Source: Aphanomyces cochlioides (lineage: Eukaryota; Oomycota; Saprolegniomycetes; Saprolegniales; Verrucalvaceae). Taken from it: a stretch of DNA of 64,000 nucleotides. The position numbers and the translations under genes were made by a program. The stretch is from assembly GCA_019828595.1 (NCBI GenBank), contig JAHQRK010000001.1, positions 3,596,001 to 3,660,000 on the forward strand, read 5' to 3'. Each line of letters opens with the position of its first letter. Position 1 is the stretch's first letter. Below are positions 42,632 to 53,581 of the stretch, piece by piece. Under the pieces are notes generated by a model. That model did no database searches. It saw only the letters and a program-made list of their open reading frames with translations, and was not told the origin of the DNA.

Positions 42632-44794
42632 ATGACTAACGACGTCGCTATACAAAATCCATCCGATCCAACGAAGAGCCAAAAGGACGCCGATGACGCA
42701 ACTGAAGTGCCGCCACATGCTGTAGATGAAGTATTAGAGCGAAAAGACTTCAGCACGGACGATATTCCATCAGTTGACGAGAAAACGATCAAGATTGAAA
42801 CGATATCAGGAGCGCAAGCTCGACTAGAAGATAGTCTCGACAATACCAACACTATAAAAGAGCCCGAGGGAGAAAAAATGGTCGAGCACTCGAAGACCAA
42901 CATGTCAACGTCCGAAGACAAGATTGATGCTTCCTCGAATTGCGCCAACACTGATAAAATTTCCTCCGTGTCACTTGAAAATACTCGTGAAGATGAGAAG
43001 AACGCGAAAGAGACGGCGTCAAACGCTCACGAGTGTGAGAAAGTTCGTGACAGAGGTCCAACAAGCACCCCAAAGCTGGACGAACGCGAACTGCAAGTGG
43101 AATTGAATGATGTACCGAACACTGGAGGACAATCGTCTTCCCCAAGGAACGAGAAGGAGGAGGCTGAGCCGACAAGTGGCTCTTCACCAACAAATTATTC
43201 AATGCATGCGTTGGCATCGAATGCAATTCTATCGAAGCAGCTCAGTCTACCCGGATTGTTTTCTTCAAGAGCTCTTGATTGCATTCGAGAAATGCATGCT
43301 TACAACTTGAGTCCCTTTCCATCACCAATGCGAACACCCCTCACTCTCAAATTACCACTACGTCGGACCGCTGGTGCAGCAGCGTTGGTTGCCGATGGTT
43401 TGTACTGGGGAAAAGATAACCAACACCTCCAACTCCTGATTTCTTCGAACGACCTTTTGGGTGCAACGCTACGACCCAAGCAAAACGAGTTTGCCGTGCA
43501 TTACATGCTTCCAGGCCGCGGCATTCATGAGCAAGCATTGTATCGTCGGTATAAAACCAAGCGGTTCAAGGCATCTACCGCCATCGCAGCTGCCGAGTGG
43601 GTCAAGGCAATTCAGAATGCTGTCAAATGGCTTGCAAGGGTGCCACTAGACACAGCCCGACGATGCAAAGTACGCTCTAGTCAATATCCACACTTACCTC
43701 CATTTAGGTCATCATAAATCCTCACTCTGGTCGTCGCAAAGCGCCGTGGACGTGGAACAAGTGGAAACCTTTCTTTGCCCTCGCTGATATTGCTTGCGAC
43801 GTGGAAGAAACAACCCATGCCAATCATGCATTTGAGATTGCTCGAGCTATTCCTACCGGTTTGCCTTTTTGTCTCTAGTTGGTCATATTCTATGTTAGAT
43901 GGCAACTTTGAATGCATTGTGATCGTCGGCGGCGATGGCACAGCAAATGAATTCCTCAATGGGCTCATGTCAAGACCAGAGTCCGAGTGGCGCACTCTGG
44001 TCTCAACGACACCATTTGCCTTTCTAGCGACTGGGACTGACAATGCACTCAGCGTTGGCATCGGTGTACCAACTCATATGGCTGCAATCTTCGCCATAGT
44101 GAAGCGGAAGCTCAGATCGTTGGATGCACTTGCTATCCAGGTCACCCCCAATGGTCCGACAACCTACGCATACTGCGGGGCATCCTTAGGACTTCCTGCA
44201 GATGTTGCCAAGGATTCAGAAAGCCACCGATGGATGGGCACCTGGCGTTATGCATACCTCAAAGTCAAACACGCTTTAGGTGGTCAGCGCTACGTCTACC
44301 GTCTCCACTACGTCGAGTCATCGACAGCACCGTCACCCCTCAAGACATTTTACGAGCTACAAGATGCTGCCCACCAGCACACTGTGGAACAACGTAGTCT
44401 GTACGGCTCGTCATCTCAAAAAGAATGGCTTGGAACGCTTGATCGTCCTAGCGAAGTCCATCACACAACAGACGAAGGCACATTCCTGGTCGTCGGGGGA
44501 GTCAATGTCTATTTTGACGCCAAGTATTCTCATCCATCCGATGGACAGATTGATCTTGTGGGCATCCGCCGTGGCGCGTCATGGATACAAACTGCGCGAG
44601 CACTATGGCGAGCGAGTCGTGGCCAACCTGACCCTCTCCTGCTCTACCGCAAAGTCGAAGCAGTCGATATTTGGCCCCAAGGCGAACATGGCAAAGTGTA
44701 CGTGAATGTTGACGGAGAGGCAGTCGAAGCAACACCAGGTGTCGTTCGCATCCACGTCGTGCCACGGCTTTTGTGCGTCTTGTCCGAGAAATAA
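42632..44794 (+). CDS. Sphingosine/diacylglycerol kinase-like lipid kinase, 694 aa
   Basis: Exons 42632-43669, 43708-43858 and 43899-44794; introns 38 and 40 nt. The first ~190 residues are acidic and disordered. Residues ~245-340 (AAALVADGLYWGKDNQHLQL ... EWVKAIQNAVKWL) look like a PH domain, as in ceramide kinases. The catalytic DAGK domain follows: VIINPHSGRRKAP, then VIVGGDGTANEFLNGL (the nucleotide loop GGDGT), FLATGTDNALSVGIG, and C-terminal ECD-like blocks with SDGQIDLVGIR and GKVYVNVDGEAVE. The enzyme phosphorylates a lipid alcohol; which one (sphingoid base, ceramide or DAG) cannot be told from the sequence. Two TCCGGAT elements lie 45-65 bp before the ATG. The stop is 5 bp from the convergent SHIPPO gene. 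Confidence 0.9.
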
Positions 44795-44799
44795 CCAAG

Positions 44800-46258
44800 T
44801 CAAGATGGTATTTTAGCTGCAAAATCGTCAAGATGTCGCACCAAATCGACTTCCTGTTGCCTGCTTTGTTGAGCTTTCTTGCGTTGGCGGTCCGCATTCG
44901 CCTGCTGCAGATATTGCCGCGCGGGGAGTTTGGTGTTGGTGGCTTCGTGAGCGAGTTGAATTGTCAACTGAGGCGATTTCACCTTGACAGTGTTGTCTGG
45001 CTTGAACACGGGCGATTTGCCGACGACGTCGGGCATGTAATCGCCTGGACCAGTTTGACTACTTGGATTCGCCTTGGACACAAAGACAACTACAGCATCG
45101 ACGCGGTAAGCTCTCGACCGACAGGAGAGAGTTACCGCCAGAGTGGAATGGAAGGACTTCCGGCCGCATGCCTTTCGGGATCGTCGGAAGTCTACGGCGA
45201 CGACACATGATCGACGGCGGGAGAATTTTTTACCGCGGGGACTTTTCAAATGTCGAGTGGATATCGAGGCGCTGGCAATGCCCTGGCATGGGCGTCTCGT
45301 ACTTGGTGTGCGTGATGTCAATCGCGTCAAAGAAGCGCCGCTCTGTGAACAAGAACGGCGTGGACTTTGGCGTCTGGATGCATATCTCAATGCGGAGGAA
45401 ACGGCGCTCCATGGTACCTGGTCGTTGGCCTCGTGCGGCCTCCTACAGCGCGTGAGAACCATCGCAAAGTTGACACACCTGGCAGTCTTGGATTGCTCCT
45501 CCTGAGCTTCCAACATGCTTCGTTCAAGTAGCAAGGCTTGTATCGCCGCGGTTGTTTCCTTGACGAGAGCTTTCTGCTTGTCGACTGGCAATGATGGCAA
45601 TGCGAGTGCCTGTTTGTACTGCACTTGCTGGATCTCTCGCGTGATTTGCTTGATCTTGACGTGGCAAGTCGACATGCGCTTCAATGGAGCCTTTCTACTC
45701 GCAACGACGTGAGCTTATCGATTGCCCGATCTTGCTACCGAAACAAGTCATCGAACGGCTGCGACGCAACGACTGCACCATAATTGACCGTGTACTGGCC
45801 AGGTCCTGGCGTTTCAGGCCGCGGTCTTGGCTCTGGAATGTCTACCAAGAGTCAATTGGGATGCAACATGCCAAGGCGATCGTCGTACGATGGAGAGAGA
45901 AATCTTTGTCCGCTTTGAACGCCGTCAGGGTCTTCTCAGTCGAATATTGCCCCGGCCCTGGGTAGTCTGGCACCTACTTGCGCTCTCAGTGCCATGGAAC
46001 ACGACCGACAACCCACCGATTCATCGACGATGTTGAGCGTATCCCGCTCTGTCGAAGCTAGACACGTCAAGATGACCACCCGTGGCAAGGAGAGCACGAT
46101 GACGTACATCCAAAGGCATACGCGGCTTGCAGCACACTCGGCAGTGGTTTGATGGGACTTGTGAAGCAGCCCCAGTTGTTGTACATGCGCTCGGTTGACC
46201 GCGCGACGGTCATGAGCTCCCGCTTGGCCTCCAGCCAGCGGCCTCGCCCGTCATCCAT
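44800..46258 (-). CDS. SHIPPO/STPG-repeat axonemal protein
   Basis: Multi-exon minus-strand gene starting MDDGRGRWLEAKRELM at 46258 and ending DDFAAKIPS at 44800. At least three PGPGxY motifs characteristic of SHIPPO (STPGR) repeats are present in successive exons: DYPGPGQYSTEKT, ETPGPGQYTVNYGA and SQTGPGDYMPDVVG. Most introns (42-50 nt) join cleanly in phase, which includes 46107-46060, 46016-45974, 45895-45849 and 45728-45685 approximately. One junction near 45430-45480 is ambiguous: a 32-nt intron is needed, or an alternative start of the exon carrying MERRFLRIEICIQTPK. SHIPPO proteins are microtubule-associated components of cilia and flagella. The gene is divergent from the kinase, with only 34 bp between start codons. 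Confidence 0.78.
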
Positions 46259-46292
46259 CTTCAAATTTAGATTTACGAAACCGACGACGCCG

Positions 46293-48287
46293 ATGGCGGA
46301 GCGATCGGCGGCTGTCCGGTATCCCCTCAAGCAGTACGTCCCGCTCCGTGCTGCCAGGTATGCCCGAGACTCTGTCGTTGGTCATGACCATTGTTTCCAG
46401 GCATGGATCTGCTCCTGGCTGTCGCCCCCGCATGCTCACGTCCGCCCCCAAATCTCCGAGACCTGTCAAACCGCCGTCGGTGGGGGAACCAAGTCGCCCC
46501 CGCACTGCCTCTGGTGGCTCTGGGCACAAGAAACTTCAGTATGCGCTCGTCTGCGCGAGGCTCATGGCTGAGAATCAAGCATTCGAGATGGCCCAGAAGC
46601 GTCAACAGGATGCCGCGCGTGTTCTCCACGACAAGGCTCCGAAAGCGCGATGCAAGAGTGCCAACAGCGCTGCGAAACAAGAGCTCAAGCAGCAAGTGAT
46701 CCAACCCGCGCTGTCGTCGAAAGCGGATCAAAACCAACCAAAGCCGCCGCCGTCATGCAACCAACGAGGACATCCTGCTCCACCGCGGAGCCATTTCGTC
46801 CCAGTCGAGCATCAAGTCGTCTCCATGAGCGCCATCTCCAAGGCATTGACGACCATCGTGCGGAAACCTCTGAACAAACATGAGCGCAACGAACTCTGCT
46901 ACGCGCTGCTTGACGTCGACAGCATCCACTCGACGAGTTTGGACGGCTATCTCCTTGGCAAAGTCGTCGGCGTCGGGACTTTTGGCAAAGTGCGCATCGC
47001 GACGCACAAAGTGTCGGCCCAAGTCGTCGCGATCAAGACGTACGAGCGCAGCCGGACGAAGGACGCGAGTCAGTGGAAGCGCATTCAGCACGAAGCCAAA
47101 CTCATGGAGAAACTCGACCATCCATACATCATTCGGCTCCACGAGACGATCGAGACGCCGACCAAGCTGCATATCGTGATGGAGAACGTCTCGAGCGACG
47201 TCGGGAACCTCTGCGAGTTTGTCAAGCGCCACAAACGTCTCTCGGAAAGCGACGCGGGCCACGTCTTCATGCAAGTCGTCTCGGCTGTCATGCACATGCA
47301 CAGCATGCACGTCATCCACCGCGACATCAAGCTCGAAAACATCCTCTTGGACCGCTACGGCAACACGAAACTGGTCGATTTCGGCTTTAGCGCCGTCCAG
47401 TCGGCGACCAAACCGTTCTCGACGTTCTGCGGCACGCCGTGCTACATGGCGCCGGAGATTATCCACCGCAAGACGTACTGGGGCCAACCCGTCGACGTGT
47501 GGAGCTTGGGCGTTCTCCTCTTTGCCATGCTCTGCGGGTTCTTCCCCTTCCGCGCCCGGAACTACAACGACCTCTACCGGAAGATCCTGAAAGGCCACTT
47601 TGATTTTCCACCGCACGTTTCACACGACGCCCAAACCCTCATCCGCGGAATGCTAGAAGCCGATCGGACCAAGGTAACGCCGTCAGGAACTCCCCGCTGA
47701 CTTTGTTGACGCTCTAGCGGCTCAAGCTCCATGACGTGCGCGCCCATGCGTGGACGCGGCAGTTCCACGCGACGAAACATCAGCATCTTCCGCTCTACAG
47801 GCAGCTTAGCTTGGGTCTCCTCGCCGATTCCATCGCGGCCGTCTTGCAGCGCCATTTGTTTGAGCACATGGAAATGCTCGGCATTCACCGCAACGTTGTC
47901 CAGACCGCCGTCGACGAGAAGCGCTACAATGGTCTCTCGACGCTGTATTATCTCTTGCTCCACCGCGCGGAGGTCTTGTGTCGTGGCGGCGACAGCAGCG
48001 AGGAAATGATCGTTTCCGCGGAACCGCCGCCACAAGTCCTCGAAGCAGAGCCTCTTCCTACCAAGACGACGGTCGTCCAGTCGAGCCCCCCTCCATCCCC
48101 CGACGCGACGTCGTGCTCCTCCCATGTACAAAATGAACCCCACAGCGAGAGCTCTCTCTCTGGCGCCGAGCCCGACTTGGAAACGCTTGCGCGGCTCAAC
48201 GACGACGACATGCTCGACTCGAAGCTCGTGCCGTGGCAGAGCCGAGAACTCCGCGACGTCGTTGAAATGCTAGACTCGGGATTGTAA
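46293..48287 (+). CDS. AMPK/MARK-related Ser/Thr protein kinase with UBA-like domain, 635 aa
   Basis: Exons 46293-46357, 46401-47673 and 47718-48287; introns 43 and 44 nt. The start is MAERSAAVRYPLKQYVP; treating 46358-46400 as an intron (GTATGC...TTCCAG) gives a cleaner N-terminus than starting at 46360. A basic linker of ~190 residues precedes the kinase domain. Catalytic features are GVGTFGKV, VAIKTYERS (lysine), HRDIKLENIL, VDFGFS and the activation loop FSTFCGTPCYMAPEI. The region after the kinase (MLGIHRNVVQTAVDEKRYNG) matches UBA-like domains of the MARK/SNF1 group. The C-terminal 110 residues are acidic and disordered. Regulation by an upstream LKB1-like kinase at the loop threonine is likely from family knowledge. 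Convergent with the adenylate kinase gene, 14 bp apart. Confidence 0.93.
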
Positions 48288-48301
48288 ACTTGACGCCGTT
48301 G

Positions 48302-50521
48302 TTACTTGTCACGGGCTGTGTGGTGCGCTGGCATCGAGGGATGTTTCTTCCGCGGCGGCGCCATTTCGCCCGTGTGCGGCTTCTGGATCGGCGGCAAGCT
48401 CTGGAGGAACTGCAGCTTGTCAGGCAGGACGAGCTTGGGCGGCACCTTTGTCTTGACAAGTTTCGGCAGGGCGTTGGCCGCCGTCGCCGTGGCGGCGCTT
48501 GACAGTTGTAGCTCGACCGCGGCGCACTCTGCAACGCACGTGTCAAACTGCGCTGTCGTCGCATGGAGCGCGTCTTGGAGCCGCTTCATCTCGGCCTGCA
48601 TGCGCTCGACTTCCTGCTTGGTGTACTGCTGCATGTGGGTTGCCTTGGCGGTGTAATACTCTTGGTTCGTGCGCTGGAGCGCCGCTTCTTTCTTGCGCAA
48701 CTTGGCGGTCTTTGCCGCGTCCTTGCTCATGCTCGATGCAGGTTGAGAGAGTTGACGCCACGTTGCTTTGAGCTGTGCATGTTTCACCTGGAGAGCTCTG
48801 ATGTGTGCGTCTTCGTCCGTCGCGGCAGGAGCGGCGTGGCGCTTGAGCTGCTGCACTTTTCTCCGCATGGCGTCCAATTGAGCCGTCGTGCGCTGGAGGA
48901 GCGCGTCCCATTCGTTGGCGTCGATGCTCTCCTTTTGCCTCTTGGTGACTCGCACGAGGCTCTTGCGCTCCGACAGGAGCTGCTCCAGCGCGACATCGAG
49001 CTCCCGCAACCCGCGCGGTCGGTTGCCATTGTCGTTCTTGGCTTGACCTTTGTCGAGAAAGAGCTGCTTCAGTCGGTCGTTCTCCGCTTGCTCGCGTCCA
49101 AGCTCCTCCATGGCGCGATGGAGTGCCATGGAGAGCTCTGGTTCATCGGATGGAATGTCAGGAAAGACGGAATCGTCGTCGTCGTCGCCGCCGCCATAGC
49201 TCACCGTCATCTCCTCGTCATGATGACCTCCTGGCGCTGGTTTAGGTCGTGGCGGCGAGTACGCTTTCACCAAACGCGAGTCCGTCGATTCTTTGTGTGC
49301 CCGCGGACTCTTCTTCTGCTGTGGCGGCTGATGCTTGGAATGCTTGGGGGAAACCTTTCGACTCGGCATCTCGAGTCGCTCTGCTGGCTTGGCATGCGTC
49401 GCTGCGGCTTGACGCAAAATCGCTTTCTTGACATGCCGCTCTTGAATTCTCCCTCGACTGGACGCTCTGTCGGTCCTTGAGCTCTCTGGAACTGTGAGCT
49501 TGCCGCTGGCTTTGCCACTGACAGCGTCATGGAGAGTTGCCGCGATCGCCGCCTTGTCCAGCATGCCGTCAACGTGCACAATCGACGAGAGAGGCTCGAA
49601 TGCGTCCACGACGGCACCGCAGTTGGCGTGATACGTCGACAAACGCACGCGGATCGTCTCTTCATTGTCGTCGCTTCTCTGAACGACTTCAACCTCTGGA
49701 GGCGGCGGGTTCCACTCGATGTGGTACGTCTTCCCCGTCGAGAGGTCGACCCGACGTCCCGAGATCCGCGCCACCACTTGATCGTCCGGCACGTCTAGGA
49801 CAAGCACAATGTCGGGAACGATGCCGGCATCAATCATGGCCTGGGCTTGGGCTTCTGTCCTTGGAAAGCCATCGAGCAGCCAGCCATGGACGACACAGTC
49901 CGACTGCTCGAGTCGTTCCATGATGACACCGACGATGAGATCGTCCGGGACGAGTTGACCCGCTTCCATGTACTCTTTGGCTTGGAGTCCGACGTTGGAT
50001 CCGTTGTGGATGGCGGCACGAAGCATGTCTCCCGTCGAGAGATGAACGACGCCGAAGGACTTGACGAGGAGTTCGCACTGTGTGCCTTTGCCGCCCGCAG
50101 GAGGACCACAGATGACGATCTTGAGTGGCGTCGCGTTCCTTGGAGTTGCTTTCGACTCGACGACGATGATGGGAGGCTTGCGCGCCGACAAACTGCCCGC
50201 TTGGACTTTTCCACGGGCGGCAGAGTGCCATTCATGCAGCTCTGCATCGGTCTGCGCTAGCGGCACTTGTCGCTTCCTCTTGTGCCGTTGGCGTTTGCGA
50301 ACATGGTACTGGAGATGGATGATGCCCGAGACGGCCTTGTGCTCGACGGCGTCGTAGACAAAGCTCATAGCGACTGTCGGCGCGACTGGCGTCTTCTCCA
50401 CTGGCGGCAAGTCTTCGAGAATGGCGTCGCTGTCGCCTTGGACGTCCACGAAGAGCTCGCGATCCATCCTTCTTGAGATGTAACGCTGCCAAGTTTCATC
50501 GGTTTCAATGGAAACTTGCAT
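48302..50521 (-). CDS. Adenylate kinase domain fused to a long coiled coil, 739 aa
   Basis: Intronless. The ATG at 50521 (MQVSIETDETWQRYISRR) was chosen over a GTG three codons upstream. Residues ~133-350 form a complete adenylate/nucleoside monophosphate kinase: P-loop GPPAGGKGTQ (139-148), HLSTGDMLRAAI, AGQLVPDDLIVGVI, VHGWLLDGFPRTEAQA, and a LID with SGRRVDLSTGKTYHIEWNPP. A basic linker with many K/S/P follows. An acidic stretch (GGGDDDDDSVFPDIP) leads into a coiled coil from about 460 to 690 (LHRAMEELGREQAENDRLKQ). The tail is proline/lysine-rich. Adenylate kinases with extra domains are known in flagella, and the long coiled coil would suit tethering to a structure; that location is an inference. 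Confidence 0.92.
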   Translation of the reverse strand: MQVSIETDETWQRYISRRMDRELFVDVQGDSDAILEDLPPVEKTPVAPTVAMSFVYDAVEHKAVSGIIHLQYHVRKRQRHKRKRQVPLAQTDAELHEWHSAARGKVQAGSLSARKPPIIVVESKATPRNATPLKIVICGPPAGGKGTQCELLVKSFGVVHLSTGDMLRAAIHNGSNVGLQAKEYMEAGQLVPDDLIVGVIMERLEQSDCVVHGWLLDGFPRTEAQAQAMIDAGIVPDIVLVLDVPDDQVVARISGRRVDLSTGKTYHIEWNPPPPEVEVVQRSDDNEETIRVRLSTYHANCGAVVDAFEPLSSIVHVDGMLDKAAIAATLHDAVSGKASGKLTVPESSRTDRASSRGRIQERHVKKAILRQAAATHAKPAERLEMPSRKVSPKHSKHQPPQQKKSPRAHKESTDSRLVKAYSPPRPKPAPGGHHDEEMTVSYGGGDDDDDSVFPDIPSDEPELSMALHRAMEELGREQAENDRLKQLFLDKGQAKNDNGNRPRGLRELDVALEQLLSERKSLVRVTKRQKESIDANEWDALLQRTTAQLDAMRRKVQQLKRHAAPAATDEDAHIRALQVKHAQLKATWRQLSQPASSMSKDAAKTAKLRKKEAALQRTNQEYYTAKATHMQQYTKQEVERMQAEMKRLQDALHATTAQFDTCVAECAAVELQLSSAATATAANALPKLVKTKVPPKLVLPDKLQFLQSLPPIQKPHTGEMAPPRKKHPSMPAHHTARDK

Positions 50522-50539
50522 TAGATGCACTCTATGACA

Positions 50540-52099
50540 CTAACATCCATGGCCGCCGACGATCTGGAGGCATGGCGACATAATGGCGAGCGCGCTCATG
50601 ACGACGACCCAGAGGAACCCAGCGACGTACACGACGAGCGCACAAGTGCCGCCGAGCCGCGAGATAAACTGCGGCTGCTTCAATCGGTCGAGATCTTCCA
50701 CGGTGTTGGGCAGCAGCCACGGGATGAATGGCAGTGCGAGGAGACGGATGCAGCTCGTCAAGAGCGTCAGCTTCCACACGCCGTCGACGTTGCCAGCTTG
50801 CATGTCTTCGAGTTGGACGGGCCAAATCCCAAGCAGTGCGTTCGAGATCGTCGATGCAAAGCCGCCGGCGAGGTTGGCAAAGCCAGTCAAGAGAGCATAC
50901 GCGACCGCTTCCTGACCGTCCGGACAGACTCTTGTAAACATGATGGCCGACGGGAGGTACTGGACGCCGTAGGCAAACTTCATGATGGCGCTGTCGCCAA
51001 GAGCAAACCAGTACGGAGGAATGCCCATCGCTTCGTTCAAGCGGAAGACCAAGATGACGTTGGCAATCGAGAAGAGCGCGATCACGACGCTCGCAAACGC
51101 ATACACAAAGTGCCAATGGCCGCCGGCGAGGAGGAACCGCTGGTAGAAGTAGACGCCGCCAAAGCCGACGGACGAACCCACGGCGGCCATCGAGCCATAC
51201 TCGAATGCATTGAAGCGGTACGTGACTTGGAGGTAGTTGCCCCACGCGGCGTTGTACGTGTGGAGCGTGTGGTAGAGAACGATGAAAGCGAGGGGCTGCC
51301 ACGTTGCACGGAGGCGGAGCATCTTGAGGATGCCAAGGAGCTGGTCTCGGACGGGAAGAACGCTCGCGACCGTCGGTTCGTCCATGAAATAAAGGAGCGG
51401 TAGCGCAGAGACGAGCGGAAGCACAGCAAGGAGACCAAACGATTGACTCATCGTGAGTCCCCATCCCCACGTGTCGCGGTTGCTCAGGAGCGACCCGGCC
51501 CAGAAGCCAACCATCTCCGTGAGGAAGCGGATCATGTAGATCGTGCCTTGGAGCTGGCCGCGGACAGCTTCAGGCTCTGCCATTGCCTTTTGTGTGAGGA
51601 GAGCGTCGGCCATGACGTCAACCATGATGAGTCCCAGCATGGAAAAGAAGAGCAGCGCTGTGAAGGTGACGACGGTCATATCGGGCGAGTAGATGGCCAA
51701 GACGAGATTGAAGAAGGACGCAATCGCATAGCCAAGGACCATGTACGGCTTGAAGCGATGTCCTGCAATCGGGTAGACGTCGGCAAGGACTCCGTACAAG
51801 ACCTGGGAGGACAGTCAGGACCGCACGGATCGCTCCGGTTGTACCTTGAATGACCAGGGAAGGTTGCGCACAACGGAGATCGTACTCAACTGCGAGTCGG
51901 AAGCGCCAAGTTGTCGTGGAAAGTACTCGATGAATGCATTCGGGAATGTGATGATGATGCCGATGCAAATGTAGTTGAGAGGAATGGCGCAGTTCCGAAG
52001 CGACCAGAGGGAGTCTGTCGATGTGGTCCGACTTGTTACTTTCCGTGGACTGTGCTCGATGTCGAATGCATGATCGAATGCATGATAGACAGCATCCAT
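50540..52099 (-). CDS. BT1-family folate/biopterin-type transporter (MFS), 505 aa
   Basis: Two exons on the minus strand, 52099-51845 and 51802-50540, with a 42-nt intron. About 11-12 hydrophobic segments are visible, starting CAIPLNYICIGIIITFPNAF. The BT1 family signature follows the first spans: LPWSFKVLYGVLADVYPIAG and HRFKPYMVLGYAIASF. Then come LLFFSMLGLIMVDVMADALL and a loop with RGQLQGTIYMIRFLTEMVGFW. The family transports folates, biopterin or related molecules and is expanded in kinetoplastids, plants (plastid) and oomycetes. The substrate here cannot be inferred. It ends 18 bp before the adenylate kinase start codon on the same strand. Confidence 0.9.
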
Positions 52100-52348
52100 G
52101 GAACACTCCGCAGAGGTCTCAGGCCAATCGATGACTGTTCAATGCAACACGTAACGGCGAGATCTTTTGCATTTACCCAATCCATTCTTCTGCGAGTGAG
52201 CATTCCACATTTGAGATCCATGGCGAAGAAGCACGGTGACATCATGGAGACGAGGGGAAATGGAATGTGAGGACACGAAGACATAGAATGCAGGAGACTA
52301 ATAAATGCTTAACGGTATAACAGCGCAATGCACATGTCCTCGCGTTGC
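52100..52348. other. Intergenic between BT1 and SKP1
   Basis: No gene found in these 249 bases, which hold the BT1 promoter and the 3' flank of SKP1. Confidence 0.4.
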
Positions 52349-52956
52349 CTAAGCTTCTTCACACCACTTGTTTTCTTCTCGGATTTGGCTTTCTTCCTCC
52401 GGGGTGAAGTCGTTCGTGATGTTAAAAGTTTCGCGAATTTCTTGGGGTGTCTTGCCCTTGATCATGCTGGCAACCTTCGCACACGCCAAGTCGAGCAAGC
52501 TCTTGATATCCATGTAGTTGGCAGCCTATACATAACACAGTCAGATTTTCAACGCAGACAAAGGCGCAGACATACCAAGATCAATTCGAACAACAAGTCT
52601 TGCTCAATGTCGACAAATGACGCGTCCCACTCAGACACAACATCGTGCATGTCACCACTTCGCAAAGGCTACAAAGAGGGGAGATCAGTTCCTCCAATTC
52701 GACTCTGCAAGATGCGTCATACCTTTTCAATTTCTTGCATGGGGTTGTTGTGGTGGTGATTGCAGAATTCAATCACCTTCGACAAGACCGAGCTCTTGAC
52801 GTTGGGCAAGGGGATTTCTTGGACTTCCTCGTCGTCTTGTTCGTCGGCAATCATCGTCTTGACCAATTCACTCATGCAAGCGACAGTGCGGGGAATCTCA
52901 AAGCTATCGCCATCTTGGGACACCAAGTTGACTTTGCGCGTGTCTTCTTCGGCCAT
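52349..52956 (-). CDS. SKP1: SKP1, SCF ubiquitin ligase adaptor
   Basis: Three exons on the minus strand: 52956-52723, 52668-52576 and 52525-52349; introns 54 and 50 nt; 167 aa, close to the usual 160-165. The BTB/POZ-like N-terminal part reads [20 protein letters not shown], with an acidic insert ([17 protein letters not shown]). The C-terminal SKP1 dimerisation/F-box-binding domain is highly conserved: [50 protein letters not shown] and [23 protein letters not shown]1 links cullin-1 to F-box proteins. Its promoter region is shared with the divergent ribosomal protein gene. Confidence 0.97.
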
Positions 52957-53581
52957 TGTGCTATCGAGGGGAATTTCTGAATTACAGCGACGAGATGCCT
53001 CAGTCTGCTCTGGGCAAATATGATTGGCTAAAATTAAATTCGTCAAATCCAGCCTTTTGATTGGCTAACTACGTGCTCACAACCCACGAGTGATGGTTCT
53101 CGACCGCTTCACTCAATGTTGGTAGGCGATAGGACAACCAAATGAGCAAATGACCGTCAATTGCCACCATATGAAAGACACTTCCACCATGGCAACTTTT
53201 ACCACGTCGATAGAGCAACCGAGGCAATTGATAGACACAAATTCGATTTTAGTCGACCAACATATTCCGGATAATATTGATTATCCGGACAGACAAGACT
53301 GACGGAGCACATTGACAGACCGACAGCTCCATGCGATAGACAAGACAGTCCAAGTACGTCCTGTCTGTCACATAGAGCATTGTTGACTGTGCAGATGCAT
53401 AGCAATAGCGAGAGATGATCGTCAAACCGAGATGTGAGCCAACTTGTGGTTGAGTTGTTTTAATTGGCTGAAATTAATCCAAGGTTCAATTTGATTGGCT
53501 GATGAAAAGTTAATTTTGGCTGGCCTTGAGGTGTGCTGACAAAAGCAAGCGCAGCACGACCACTTCCCATTTCCCTTCAAG
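52957..53581. promoter_or_regulatory. Shared upstream region of SKP1 and uL3 with CCAAT and TCCGGA elements
   Basis: This 625-bp gap holds no supported gene. CCAAT-type elements occur as GATTGGCTAAAATTAA (~53023) and TTTGATTGGCTAACT (~53057) near SKP1, and as AATTGGCTGAAATTAA (~53462) and TTTGATTGGCTGATG (~53489) near uL3. Two inverted TCCGGA copies (ATTCCGGATAATATTGATTA, then TCCGGAC) lie at 53264-53290. Confidence 0.5.

Noticed and set aside
46753..47616. 287-codon minus-strand frame over the kinase
   Set aside because: Antisense shadow of the catalytic domain, with no independent support.
50525..51403. 292-codon plus-strand frame over the BT1 transporter
   Set aside because: Antisense shadow of membrane spans; highly charged composition typical of such shadows.
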